Source of the DNA: DATAUD01 sp036501665
GTDB taxonomy: Bacteria; Verrucomicrobiota; Verrucomicrobiia; Limisphaerales; Palsa-1400
Assembly: GCA_036501665.1 (NCBI GenBank)
Contig: DASXZW010000084.1
Span: forward strand, 38,692 to 102,691
DNA length: 64,000 bases
Reading direction: 5' to 3'
Program-made: the position numbers and the translations under genes
In this document: positions 33,175 through 40,970 of the stretch, piece after piece
Position numbering within the stretch: position 1 is the stretch's first letter
Layout of the letters: each line of letters opens with the position of its first letter
Notes under the pieces: model-generated
The model's input: the letters and a program-made list of their open reading frames with translations, nothing else
Told to the model about the DNA's origin: nothing
Database searches by the model: none

Positions 33175-34695
33175 TCACTTCCAAGTCAACCTCCGCCAAA
33201 TCTCCTTCAGCGGCTCAAGATCATACTCGCGCGGCAAATGTTCCCCATACGCCGCGTGCGCGTACAAAAACGCCAACTGCCGCAACGGCGAAATCAACTC
33301 CGGCAATCGCCCTCCCGTCTCCTCGCAAAATTCCCTTGCCGTCTGCTCCGGTCGCGGCTCCGTCCCCTGCTCCCGAGTCCACGCCTGGAGCGCTTCGTAA
33401 GTGTAAAGAATAATTTCCTCCGGCGGTCGCGCGCTTCCCTTTTCCGCGAAGAAAGGATTTTTAAATTCCGCCAGTGGACGCACCGGACGCCGGGGCGCTT
33501 CGAGTTCCGCCGGTCTTACCGCCTTGCGCGCCGGCATCAAATCGAGAAGCCTTCGGAAAAAATCGCGCACCGCAACCCACCCCGCGCAAACCATTTCCCA
33601 CAACACATGCCGCGCCCGAAAAATCCACCAACTCACCAGCGCCAGAGCCGCGCAAATCAACCCCGTTCGCAACAAATGTTCCAGACCGCCCGTGGGATTC
33701 TGCGGCACAGGGCCACGCGACGGCGCAGGCGCGCCACCTCCCGGCATTGGCGTGCCCGATTGCGATTTTTCATGCGGCCCAGTGTCACTGGGCGTCCGCT
33801 TTTCGCCCGTCTCCGCGCCGGATTCATCGCCCGCCGCGCCCTCGCCTTCGCCGTGAGGATTCCGCCCGGACGCGTACTCGCTCGCCTGATGAAGTCGATA
33901 ATCCGTCTGTTTCCGCACCGCGCTCCAAAACGCATTTCCGCCCGGACGCGGAACGAACAACGCCCCCACGATGATCAACAGCGCAATCCCCCCGCCGAAC
34001 TTCACCCACGCCAGCGCGATGGATACCGGCATTTTCAAAAAACGCTGCCGCAAATATCGGCGCAACCCAAGAAAACTGGTTGTGACAAGCAATCCCAGCG
34101 CCGATGTCATATAGACAACAAGAAAAGCGATCCCCCACCGTCGCGACCCCGAAGCATCGGGAGGCAGCAACATTTGTCCAATGCCGAATAGCGGCAGCGC
34201 AAGTAATGAAAAATAAATGACCCACCGTCCCGGCGAACTGGAGACGATTCGCTTCTTTCGCTTCACTTTGGAAGTAGTCTTGACTTCTGGTTCGGACCGC
34301 GCCTTTTGAAGCAACCCCTGCCCCGATGAATCCTCGTCATCATCGATCAAGGTGCAATCCCAAACCAGCTTGTTCGCGCAAAACCAGACAATTGCCAGCA
34401 ACACCATGTTAAAAATAAACGATGTTGATGTGCGCAACATGGCCATCCAAACGACCGCCGCCAGCATCAACCCATAGACGCCCGCGTGTTCAGAAGTATT
34501 TTCAATCGCGATCCGCGAAATCAAAACAATCGCGATCACGAACCAGAACAATATCCATCGCGCCATTCCGCCCATCGGCCCCTGGTAAAAAACTTCAACC
34601 AGAAAAAAACAAAGGCTCCCCACCAACCCCATGATCAGGATCGGGCTGAGCGCGATCACCATTAAATCCGCTGCGGTCTGTTGCGGTTTGCTCAT
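33175..34695 (-). CDS. DUF4129-type membrane protein of a MoxR/DUF58 operon
   Basis: About 506 residues, with roughly six transmembrane segments in the first half (ILIMGLVGSLCFFLV, WILFWFVIAIVLI, FIFNMVLLAIVWFC, WVIYFSLLALPLFGI, FLVVYMTSALGLLVT, IALLIIVGALFVP). A Gly/Pro-rich linker of about 60 residues and one more helix follow. The C-terminal DUF4129-like domain has EIILYTYEALQAWTREQG and ARPPEEI. Start chosen at MSKPQQ; DUF58 ends only one base away. Homologous operons are proposed to act in cell-envelope or proteolytic assembly. This family fuses with transglutaminases elsewhere, but none is fused here. Confidence 0.8.
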   Translation of the reverse strand: MSKPQQTAADLMVIALSPILIMGLVGSLCFFLVEVFYQGPMGGMARWILFWFVIAIVLISRIAIENTSEHAGVYGLMLAAVVWMAMLRTSTSFIFNMVLLAIVWFCANKLVWDCTLIDDDEDSSGQGLLQKARSEPEVKTTSKVKRKKRIVSSSPGRWVIYFSLLALPLFGIGQMLLPPDASGSRRWGIAFLVVYMTSALGLLVTTSFLGLRRYLRQRFLKMPVSIALAWVKFGGGIALLIIVGALFVPRPGGNAFWSAVRKQTDYRLHQASEYASGRNPHGEGEGAAGDESGAETGEKRTPSDTGPHEKSQSGTPMPGGGAPAPSRGPVPQNPTGGLEHLLRTGLICAALALVSWWIFRARHVLWEMVCAGWVAVRDFFRRLLDLMPARKAVRPAELEAPRRPVRPLAEFKNPFFAEKGSARPPEEIILYTYEALQAWTREQGTEPRPEQTAREFCEETGGRLPELISPLRQLAFLYAHAAYGEHLPREYDLEPLKEIWRRLTWK

Positions 34696-34696
34696 G

Positions 34697-36022
34697 TCAT
34701 CGAATAATGGCTTCCGCGCACAAATTGCTGATTGATTCCTCGCTGTTGACAATACGAAAATCAATCCCCTGGCTCAACAACATCTCCGCCCACTCCGGCG
34801 GCCTCGCCCAATCCGGCACCGCCTCCATCCCCAGCGAAACCACAATCGCCGAAACCGGCAATCCGCGCCGCTTGATATCTCCCAGCGCCGACGCAATTTG
34901 CGGCGTCACAGTGCCCAACACCGCGACAACCGTCGTGTCCCGCGAAATTCTCGCCGCCGCGTCGCGCGCCGTATCCGCGATGTCGAAGCCGTCGGTATGT
35001 TCCAATCGCGCCATCGTCGCGAGAATCGTGCCGAGATGATCTTCCCCCTTTCCAGGTTTGATGATGACCGGGCGAAGCCGCGTATTCTCCTTCGGCTTAG
35101 AAGCGCGGCGCGTGGCGTCGTTGCGCGTGAGAAAATCGGCGCGCCACCCTTCTTCCCGAATCCGGTCAGCAGCGTCGCGCCCATTGCTGATGAATCCAAT
35201 TTGCTGGCCAGTCAAATACACGGCGTTTGCCAGCGAAGCGACCGTGACAATCGCCAGTTCCGCCGAAACAATTGCCCTTGGCCCGTCGAAGCTTCGCGCG
35301 TGAAAGTCAAGCAGAAACGTCGCGCCGACAACGCACGAACTTTCACACTGGCGGCTTTGCCATTGCCCCGTCCGCGCGCTCGCGCGCCAATGAATCCGGT
35401 TCAACGGATCGCCGTGTTGATAAGGCCGCACCCCGGCAATGCGCGTCGGGTCTTCAAAAAGCCGATGCGCGAGGCGGATTTCGCCAATCGGACGACGCGA
35501 CGCCAGATTGTATCCTTCCAACGGAAGCACCTTCGGCATGACTAATGCGAAGTTCGGTTCGGTCATCACTCGAAAACGCCGGTGCAGCCCAAAAACATCG
35601 CCCGTTTCCACCAGCAAAGGCCCGATTTGGTAATACCCCCGCATCAAAAACTGCACTTTGTAGGTCATCACGTGCGTGTGGTTGGCAGGCAACCGCGTCA
35701 AGGCCAGCCGACCGCCTTGCGCCTTGATTCGTTGCGGCATCTGCGTCAAAGCGTCGCGCGAAAGCGCATCTTCTAGAATGACCCAAGGAACAGTCAGCGT
35801 GCCGATATTTTGCACGGCGACTTTGATGTCGGTGTGGCTCCCAATTTCAAAAACCTCATCCCCCCCGAATCGCCTCGCGTCAACCGCGCCAACCCAAGCC
35901 CTCGTAAAAAACCGATTGATGAGCAGCACGCCCAGCAACACATACATCGCATAAACCAGCAAATTGAGTTGGAAATACAACCCCACCGCCAGCAGCACAA
36001 CAGTCCCAAAAAGCCATTTCAT
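34697..36022 (-). CDS. DUF58 domain protein
   Basis: 441 residues. Two N-terminal membrane helices (WLFGTVVLLAVGLYFQLNLLVYAMYVLLGVLL) are followed by a soluble domain. The DUF58 signature is present: EIRLAHRLFEDPTRIAGVRPYQHGDPLNRIHWRASART, split here as ADPIRI-type and NRIHW motifs. A von Willebrand A-like fold follows (CVVGATFLLDFHARS). It lies 12 bases from a GGTAGGG palindrome. A TATAAT sequence abuts the ATG (CTATAATATG), so the gene may have its own promoter. Between MoxR (upstream) and DUF4129 (downstream). Confidence 0.9.
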   Translation of the reverse strand: MKWLFGTVVLLAVGLYFQLNLLVYAMYVLLGVLLINRFFTRAWVGAVDARRFGGDEVFEIGSHTDIKVAVQNIGTLTVPWVILEDALSRDALTQMPQRIKAQGGRLALTRLPANHTHVMTYKVQFLMRGYYQIGPLLVETGDVFGLHRRFRVMTEPNFALVMPKVLPLEGYNLASRRPIGEIRLAHRLFEDPTRIAGVRPYQHGDPLNRIHWRASARTGQWQSRQCESSCVVGATFLLDFHARSFDGPRAIVSAELAIVTVASLANAVYLTGQQIGFISNGRDAADRIREEGWRADFLTRNDATRRASKPKENTRLRPVIIKPGKGEDHLGTILATMARLEHTDGFDIADTARDAAARISRDTTVVAVLGTVTPQIASALGDIKRRGLPVSAIVVSLGMEAVPDWARPPEWAEMLLSQGIDFRIVNSEESISNLCAEAIIR

Positions 36023-36034
36023 ATTATAGTGCGA

Positions 36035-36060
36035 GGTAGGGACGCCTCGCCGAGGCGTCC
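36035..36060 (+). repeat. GGTAGGGACGCCTCG palindrome, copy 1
   Basis: GGTAGGGACGCCTCG, then CCGAGGCGTCC. Stem GGACGCCTCG / CGAGGCGTCC. The same 26 bases occur at 37533 and 62907, and inverted at 62975. It lies in the 347-base gap between the MoxR and DUF58 genes, which is filled with repeats and holds no ORF. Confidence 0.85.
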
Positions 36061-36085
36061 GTCCTTTTCCGCATTCTTGCTAGGA

Positions 36086-36145
36086 CGGTAGCACCGCTTT
36101 GCGGTGCAGCTCTTCTATTGTGCTGTCTCTGCGTCGCGGCCTCTG
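36086..36145 (+). repeat. TTGTGCTG-family repeat with CACCGCTTTGCGGTG hairpin
   Basis: GCACCGCTTTGCGGTGC (perfect 7-bp stem around TTT), then AGCTCTTCTATTGTGCTG and TCTCTGCGTCGCGGCC. Nearly identical to 33065-33112. Confidence 0.8.
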
Positions 36146-36168
36146 AAATCTCTCTGGTGGTAGGGACG

Positions 36169-36265
36169 GCACAGCATCCGCGAGCGGTGCATCCCTCTCT
36201 GTTCTGACTCCGAGCCGTCCGCGTAGCCAGAACAGCGCGGAATCCACCGCTCGCAGAAGCTGTGC
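36169..36265 (+). repeat. Inverted-repeat element with two 38-base arms
   Basis: Left arm 36169-36206 (GCACAGCATCCGCGAGCGG ... CTGTTCTG) and right arm 36228-36265, which reverse-complements to GCACAGCTTCTGCGAGCGG ... CTGTTCTG. 21 bases lie between. It starts 9 bases inside a GGTAGGG element. A half copy is at 37575-37602. No ORF inside. Confidence 0.75.
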
Positions 36266-36294
36266 TGTTTCTATCAATCAACACAAATTTTAAC

Positions 36295-36326
36295 TTCGTT
36301 TCCTTGGTTTCCTTTTGTCAAATGCT
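36295..36326. repeat. TTTCCTTCGTTCCC dispersed repeat, copy 4
   Basis: TTCGTTTCCTTGGTTTCCTT then TTGTCAAATGC, followed by CCCTGTCCACCCTGTC. It ends about 45 bases from the stop of the MoxR gene (minus strand). Confidence 0.6.
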
Positions 36327-36369
36327 TTCGGTTTCCCCTGTCCACCCTGTCTAAGATTTCAATCTCACC

Positions 36370-37503
36370 TCACCTCGCAAAAGCCTTCGCCGGCATCGGC
36401 GGCACCGGCACACTATTCAAAATCTCCTCCAACATCCCCCCAACTGTCTTTTTCCGCAATCGACTCTCCGGCCGCATAATCAACCGATGCCCCAGCGTGT
36501 TGTGGGCCATTTGCTTGACATCATCCGGCATCACAAAATCAAAACCATGCACCGCCGCGAACGATTGCGCGCAATGCAATAACGCCATCGACGCGCGCGG
36601 ACTCCCTCCCAGCGAAAGATCGGGATGCTCCCGCGTCGCCTGGATGATTTGGACAATGTAACGGTTCACCTTCTCATCCGCATGGACGGCGCGAACCGCG
36701 CTCTGGCAGGCAAGAATTTCCTCCGCGCTCGTCACGGCTACTAGATCATCAAGCGGATGCCGCTGGCGAAGTCGCTGCAGCATGGCGATTTCCTCTTCGT
36801 TGCTCGGATAACCCAGGTTCAACCGCATCAGAAATCGGTCCAACTGCGCCTCCGGCAGCGGAAACGTCCCTTCGTGATCAATCGGGTTCTGCGTGGCGAT
36901 CAAGAAAAACGGCGGTTCCAAATCATAGTTGACGCCATCGCTCGTCACCTTGCGCTCCGCCATCGCCTCCAACAGGGCCGATTGCGCGCGCGGCGTGGCG
37001 CGGTTTATTTCGTCCGCCAGAAGAATCTGCGTAAAAACCGGCCCGGGCCGAAATTCAAAATCGGCATTCTTCGGATTGAAAACGGAACTGCCGGTTATGT
37101 CGTTCGGAAGCAGGTCGGGCGTGCATTGAATCCGTTTAAAAACGCACCCCATGCTCCGCGCGAGGCACCGCGCCAGCATCGTCTTGGCGACGCCCGGAAC
37201 GTCCTCCAGCAAAACGTGCCCCTCTGCAAGTAATGCCACCACCGTCAACTCAATTTCTGCGCGCTTCCCGACAATCACCCTCTCGACGTTGTCAATGATT
37301 CGTTCCGCAATCGCGCCGACCGGCGAAGTCCCCGCCTCACGCTTCATCGGATCTTTTTGCGCCGGGATGCGAATCGTTGTCGGGCCGCCCGGACGGTCCA
37401 GCACAACCTTCGCGCCGCAATTCGGGCAGGTCACCTTTTGCCCCGACATTTCATCGGGAAACTCAATGTGCTGGCCGCACGCCGCGCAAGTGCTCTTAGA
37501 CAT
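36370..37503 (-). CDS. MoxR-family AAA+ ATPase with N-terminal zinc ribbon
   Basis: About 377 residues from MSKSTCAACGQ. Residues 1-35 hold CAACGQHIEFPDEM and CPNCGAKVVL, a four-Cys zinc ribbon not usual in MoxR proteins. The AAA+ core starts near residue 60: Walker A-like EDVPGVAKTMLA, Walker B LLADEINRATPRAQSALLEAM, arginine-finger and sensor region LIATQNPIDHEGTFPLPEAQLDRFLM, and lid SPRASMALLHCA. These ATPases act as chaperones, assembling or maturing partner proteins with DUF58. The frame to 37614 was rejected because the ribbon and ATG at 37503 give a sensible N-terminus. First gene of the MoxR - DUF58 - DUF4129 series. Confidence 0.9.
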   Translation of the reverse strand: MSKSTCAACGQHIEFPDEMSGQKVTCPNCGAKVVLDRPGGPTTIRIPAQKDPMKREAGTSPVGAIAERIIDNVERVIVGKRAEIELTVVALLAEGHVLLEDVPGVAKTMLARCLARSMGCVFKRIQCTPDLLPNDITGSSVFNPKNADFEFRPGPVFTQILLADEINRATPRAQSALLEAMAERKVTSDGVNYDLEPPFFLIATQNPIDHEGTFPLPEAQLDRFLMRLNLGYPSNEEEIAMLQRLRQRHPLDDLVAVTSAEEILACQSAVRAVHADEKVNRYIVQIIQATREHPDLSLGGSPRASMALLHCAQSFAAVHGFDFVMPDDVKQMAHNTLGHRLIMRPESRLRKKTVGGMLEEILNSVPVPPMPAKAFAR

Positions 37504-37532
37504 GTTAGTGATTTTTAATAAAACCAGTTTTT

Positions 37533-37602
37533 GGTAGGGACGCCTCGCCGAGGCGTCCGCGGATAATCCAGAGACAGAACAGAGGGTGATACACCGCTCT
37601 CG
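37533..37602 (+). repeat. GGTAGGGACGCCTCG palindrome, copy 2, plus half IR element
   Basis: 37533-37558 repeats the 26-base palindrome of 36035. 37575-37602 (CAGAACAGAGGGTGATACACC, then GCTCTCG) matches one arm of the 36169-36265 element. Together with the next repeat it fills the 397-base gap between the MoxR gene and ppnP. Confidence 0.75.
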
Positions 37603-37682
37603 AATACCAGACAACCCATTTCAGTCAACAACAAAATATCGACATTAGTTTTCAATGGGTTGCGCTATTTTAAATGCGTCTG

Positions 37683-37790
37683 CCCTGGACCAATCCCAAA
37701 GGGATTGAATCTCTCAGCCCAGGGTTGCGAGGAACGAGCTACCCTGGGAATGGCAAAAGCATAAATCAGAACCCTGTAAGGGTTCCATCG
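37683..37790 (+). repeat. Dispersed CCCAGGG / AACCCTGTAAGGGTT repeat
   Basis: CCCTGGACCAATCCC, AAAGGGATTGAATC, CAGCCCAGGG, GAACGAGCTACCCTGGG, then AACCCTGTAAGGGTT. Several nested palindromes with no ORF. Similar sequences are common between genes in Planctomycetes/Verrucomicrobia, by recollection only; other copies are not in this window. Confidence 0.5.
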
Positions 37791-37900
37791 TTTAACAAAA
37801 GCTATATCCATATATTTCTGACTTGCCCTCTGCCGCATTCGTAATCTTCAAAGCCATACGATGACCTAAATCGCCTCACACGCCTTAACCACAATAAACC

Positions 37901-38221
37901 TTACAAAAACGAACAAACGTACTGACAAACCCCCGTCTCCACCGAAATATCAAACCCCGATTTCGCCGGAACCTCAAACACTCCCCCCGCCGAATAATTC
38001 GCCGCCACATTCTGCCCATCCAACTTCACCGTGCATTGGCCATCCACAATTTCCATTCTCTCCGCCTGCCCCGTGCCGAAATGAAACTGCCCCGGATAAA
38101 TCAACCCCAGCGTCTTCTTCGCCCCGCCGGGCAGAAGGATCGTGTGGCTCACAACACGTCCCTCGAAATAAATATTTGCCTTCGCGAGCGCCGTCACATT
38201 TTGGAATTCTTGTTGAATCAT
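37901..38221 (-). CDS. ppnP: Pyrimidine/purine nucleoside phosphorylase
   Basis: Small cupin-like enzyme of 106 residues that phosphorolyses diverse nucleosides (YaiE/DUF1255 family). Family blocks visible: ANIYFEGRVVSHTIL near residue 17, GLIYPGQFHFGTGQAERMEIVDGQCTVKL, VFEVPAKSGFDISVE and CQYVCSFL at the end, aligning well with E. coli PpnP. It is the only nucleoside-related gene nearby. It is divergent from the redoxin gene, with 50 bases between. Confidence 0.92.
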   Translation of the reverse strand: MIQQEFQNVTALAKANIYFEGRVVSHTILLPGGAKKTLGLIYPGQFHFGTGQAERMEIVDGQCTVKLDGQNVAANYSAGGVFEVPAKSGFDISVETGVCQYVCSFL

Positions 38222-38271
38222 CGGGTCACTTTAAGGTTTCAACTCCACTCCAGAAAGGCTAAAAAGGAGGG

Positions 38272-38817
38272 ATGCGAGCAGTCGTAGTATTCTGTTTCTT
38301 CATGGCGATTTCGATTTGCCGCGCTAACGCCGCTGGCCCGGCACTCACTGACTTGACCGGACAAATGCGCCATCCGCTCGATCCTGCCGGAAAAACGGCC
38401 TCGGTGTTGATCTTTTATTGGCACGATTGCCCGATCTGCAACACCTACGCCCCGGAAATCAACCGAATCACCGAGCATTACACCAACTTCAATTTTTTTA
38501 TAGTTCAAGTCGATCCTGATTTGACAGTCACCGCCGCGCAACGTCACGCGAAGGATTATGATTTGCGCGCCCCCATCCTTCTAGACACTCACCACGTCCT
38601 GGTGAACCTCGCGAAGGCCACGACCGCCCCGGAAGCCGTCGTTTTTTCCGACCATCGGAAAATCCTCTATCGTGGTCGCATCGACAACCTCTTCGCAAAC
38701 CTCGCCAATAAACGCTCCGAAGCCACCGAACACGACCTGCGCGACGCCCTGGACGCCATTTCAGAAGGCAAACCCGCCCCGCGCCAACCCCCACCCGTCG
38801 GCTGCCTAATCCCATGA
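38272..38817 (+). CDS. Secreted thioredoxin-like / redoxin protein
   Basis: 181 residues. A signal peptide (VVVFCFFMAISICRANA) precedes an AhpC/TSA-like fold: SVLIFYWHDCPICNTYAPEI with the redox motif CPIC, then NFFIVQVDPDL and PEAVVFSDHRKILYRGRID (cis-Pro loop near TTAPEAVVF). A Pro-rich tail (APRQPPPVGCLIP) includes an additional Cys. Its TGA overlaps the ATG of the monooxygenase gene, so the two are translationally coupled. In planctomycetes and relatives such redoxins accompany the same monooxygenase type and may deliver reductant or maturation to heme or copper. Confidence 0.85.
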   Translation: MRAVVVFCFFMAISICRANAAGPALTDLTGQMRHPLDPAGKTASVLIFYWHDCPICNTYAPEINRITEHYTNFNFFIVQVDPDLTVTAAQRHAKDYDLRAPILLDTHHVLVNLAKATTAPEAVVFSDHRKILYRGRIDNLFANLANKRSEATEHDLRDALDAISEGKPAPRQPPPVGCLIP

Positions 38818-40265
38818 AATCCATCAACCCTCGAATGCCAGCCATACGATCCAGTAAAACGCTAACTGCAAATCGCGCATTGATGTTCTTTTTTAACTCC
38901 CTCTCCTCCATAAACTTATGGAGGAGAGGGCCGGGGAGAGGAGGCATTCATTATCCACGGCCATCCTTCGCGCGCTTGGCCTTCGTCGTGGTTTCATTCT
39001 CGGCAATTCCTGCGTTCGCCACCCCTCCGACCTTCAACCAGGACATCGCCCCAATCGTCTTCCAACACTGCGCCATCTGCCACCGCCCCGGAGAAGTCGC
39101 CCCATTTTCCCTCCTCACCTATCGCGACGTCAGCAAACACGCCAAACAAATCGCCCGCGTCACCAGCGAAAAAATCATGCCTCCCTGGAAAGCCGAGCCA
39201 AACTTCGGCGAATTCGCCAACGACCGTCACCTTACCCCAGAACAAATAGCCCTCTTCAAAGAATGGGCCGACGCAAATACCCCGGTAGGAAAATCCGGAT
39301 ATCTCGTACCCCCACCCGAATTCCCCACCACCTGGTCCCTCGGCAAACCCGACGTCGTCCTCGAACCCGACGAAGACTACGAACTCTCCGCCGAAGGCTC
39401 GGATATTTACCGCTGCTTCGTCATCCCATCAAAATTCACCGAAGACCACTTCATCCGCGCCCTCGAAGTCCAACCCGGAAACCGCAAAGTCGTTCATCAC
39501 GTCATCGTCCATTACGACACCAGCGGTCGCGCCCGCGAACTCGACGCCCAAGATCCCGGTCCCGGTTACACTTCGTTTGGCGGCGTGGGATTCAGGTCCG
39601 GCGGCATGATCGGCGGCTGGGCGCCCGGAAATTATCCCAGCCTGTTGCCCGACGGCATTGGCCGACTCGTCCCGAAAGGTGCGGACTTGGTCGTGCAAGT
39701 TCACTACCACAAGTCCGGCAAACCCGAAAAAGACCGCACGAAGATCGCGCTTTATTTCGCGCACGGAACAGTCGATAAGCGCATCCGCGCTTTTCCCGTC
39801 GCCAAACTGCTGCTTCGCATTCCGCCCGGCGATTCCAATTACGTCGTCCGCGCCTCTCTCCCGATAAAACTCGACGCGACACTCTATCGCGTTACGCCGC
39901 ACATGCACTTGCTCGGCAAAGACATGAAAGTCACGGCGACTTTGCCAGACGGAACGACTGTTCCGCTCGTGCATGTTGAAAACTGGGATTTCAATTGGCA
40001 GACCGGCTACGAACTTAAGACCCCCTTAAAATTGCCCGCCGGTTCACACGTCAATCTCGAAGCGCACTACGACAATTCATCCGGCAATCCTCTCAACCCA
40101 CACAACCCGCCGAAGCTCGTCACGTGGGGCGAGCAAACCACGGACGAAATGTGCCTCGCGTTTCTTTCCTTTACCCTGGATCGCGAACATTTGGCGAAAG
40201 GAATCGCCGTGCGCGGTTACGATCTCGAAGAACATCGCAAAAGTCCGCCTCCCGCCACGCCATGA
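38814..40265 (+). CDS. Cytochrome c-copper type II monooxygenase-like protein
   Basis: 483 residues. Start ATG overlaps the redoxin stop (ATGA). A signal peptide (ARLAFVVVSFSAIPAFA) appears at about residues 53-70, unusually far in. A c-type heme site CAICH sits in FQHCAICHRPGEVAP. The rest resembles the ascorbate-dependent copper monooxygenase fold: CuA-like HH in VVHHVIVHYD, then VQVHYH, HMH in PHMHLLGKDM and Met in TDEMCLAF. Substrate and donor are unknown. The 5-prime part contains a REP-like hairpin (38899-38945) encoding residues about 29-44; the original start may therefore lie elsewhere. Confidence 0.85.
   Translation: MKSINPRMPAIRSSKTLTANRALMFFFNSLSSINLWRRGPGRGGIHYPRPSFARLAFVVVSFSAIPAFATPPTFNQDIAPIVFQHCAICHRPGEVAPFSLLTYRDVSKHAKQIARVTSEKIMPPWKAEPNFGEFANDRHLTPEQIALFKEWADANTPVGKSGYLVPPPEFPTTWSLGKPDVVLEPDEDYELSAEGSDIYRCFVIPSKFTEDHFIRALEVQPGNRKVVHHVIVHYDTSGRARELDAQDPGPGYTSFGGVGFRSGGMIGGWAPGNYPSLLPDGIGRLVPKGADLVVQVHYHKSGKPEKDRTKIALYFAHGTVDKRIRAFPVAKLLLRIPPGDSNYVVRASLPIKLDATLYRVTPHMHLLGKDMKVTATLPDGTTVPLVHVENWDFNWQTGYELKTPLKLPAGSHVNLEAHYDNSSGNPLNPHNPPKLVTWGEQTTDEMCLAFLSFTLDREHLAKGIAVRGYDLEEHRKSPPPATP
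38899..38945 (+). repeat. REP-like CCCTCTCCTCCA hairpin, copy 3, inside a CDS
   Basis: Stem CCCTCTCCTCCA (38899-38910) / TGGAGGAGAGGG (38919-38930), loop TAAACTTA, then CCGGGGAGAGGAGG. It matches the intergenic copies at 15453 and 18014 but lies in the first 130 bases of the monooxygenase frame, which stays open through it. Confidence 0.85.
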
Positions 40266-40948
40266 CGAACGCTGCTGGAGACGGCGTCATTGTCGATGAG
40301 ATTCTCCGCGACGACCCGGATTGCCCGGTGTTTGGATTCAACTTGGCTTGCGCCTACCCATTCCCAGAAGCCGCCGCACAATTTTATCGCCCAATCGCCG
40401 CGCGACTGGCCGCGCTCGATCCGGGAGTTTACGTGTATCCCGATTGGGAGACGCACATAACAATCGTCACATTCGTCAATTTCAACCTGCATCGAAAACC
40501 TGCCGCCACGCTCCGCGCTCAACTGGAACTACTCCTCAATCCAGTTTGCAAAATTCTGCGGAAAATTCTGGAAGCCACTCGCTCATTCCACTTGACAATC
40601 GGAGCGCCCATGCTCACTCCGAAAGCGGCGATTCTCCCGGTTTCCGACGATTCAGGAGACGTTGCGCGAATTCGTCGCAACGTTTTGGATGCTTTCAAAT
40701 CAAACGCGGAACTTTACGATCAGCTTGCTCGCGCCGGGCTGAACGTCCCCGCCATCGTCCACAGTACCGTGATGCGATTCAAATCCGCGCCGCAAGACTA
40801 TAAAAAATTCGCAGCCGATTTTGCGGAAATTTCGCGCTCCGTGACGCCGGTCGAAATTGTCGTGAGCGAACTTCTCCTCACCACCGAAACCAAACCCTAT
40901 ATGCGCGAAGGAAAAATCATCCGGAGTTTTCCGCTCGCGCCGATTTGA
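40262..40948 (+). CDS. 2H phosphoesterase-like protein
   Basis: 228 residues. Two HxTx motifs about 100 residues apart, ETHITIVTF and VHSTVMRF, are the signature of the 2H phosphoesterase fold (ligT-like, cyclic phosphodiesterases or RNA-ligase-like enzymes). FGFNLACAYPFPEAAAQFY and YVYPDWE flank the first. Start chosen at the ATG overlapping the previous TGA; the frame from 40124 would lie inside the monooxygenase gene. Substrate unknown. Sits between the monooxygenase and the flavin oxidoreductase in one operon. Confidence 0.75.
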   Translation: MTNAAGDGVIVDEILRDDPDCPVFGFNLACAYPFPEAAAQFYRPIAARLAALDPGVYVYPDWETHITIVTFVNFNLHRKPAATLRAQLELLLNPVCKILRKILEATRSFHLTIGAPMLTPKAAILPVSDDSGDVARIRRNVLDAFKSNAELYDQLARAGLNVPAIVHSTVMRFKSAPQDYKKFAADFAEISRSVTPVEIVVSELLLTTETKPYMREGKIIRSFPLAPI

Positions 40949-40970
40949 AGCGCAACCTATCCTTTGCGTC

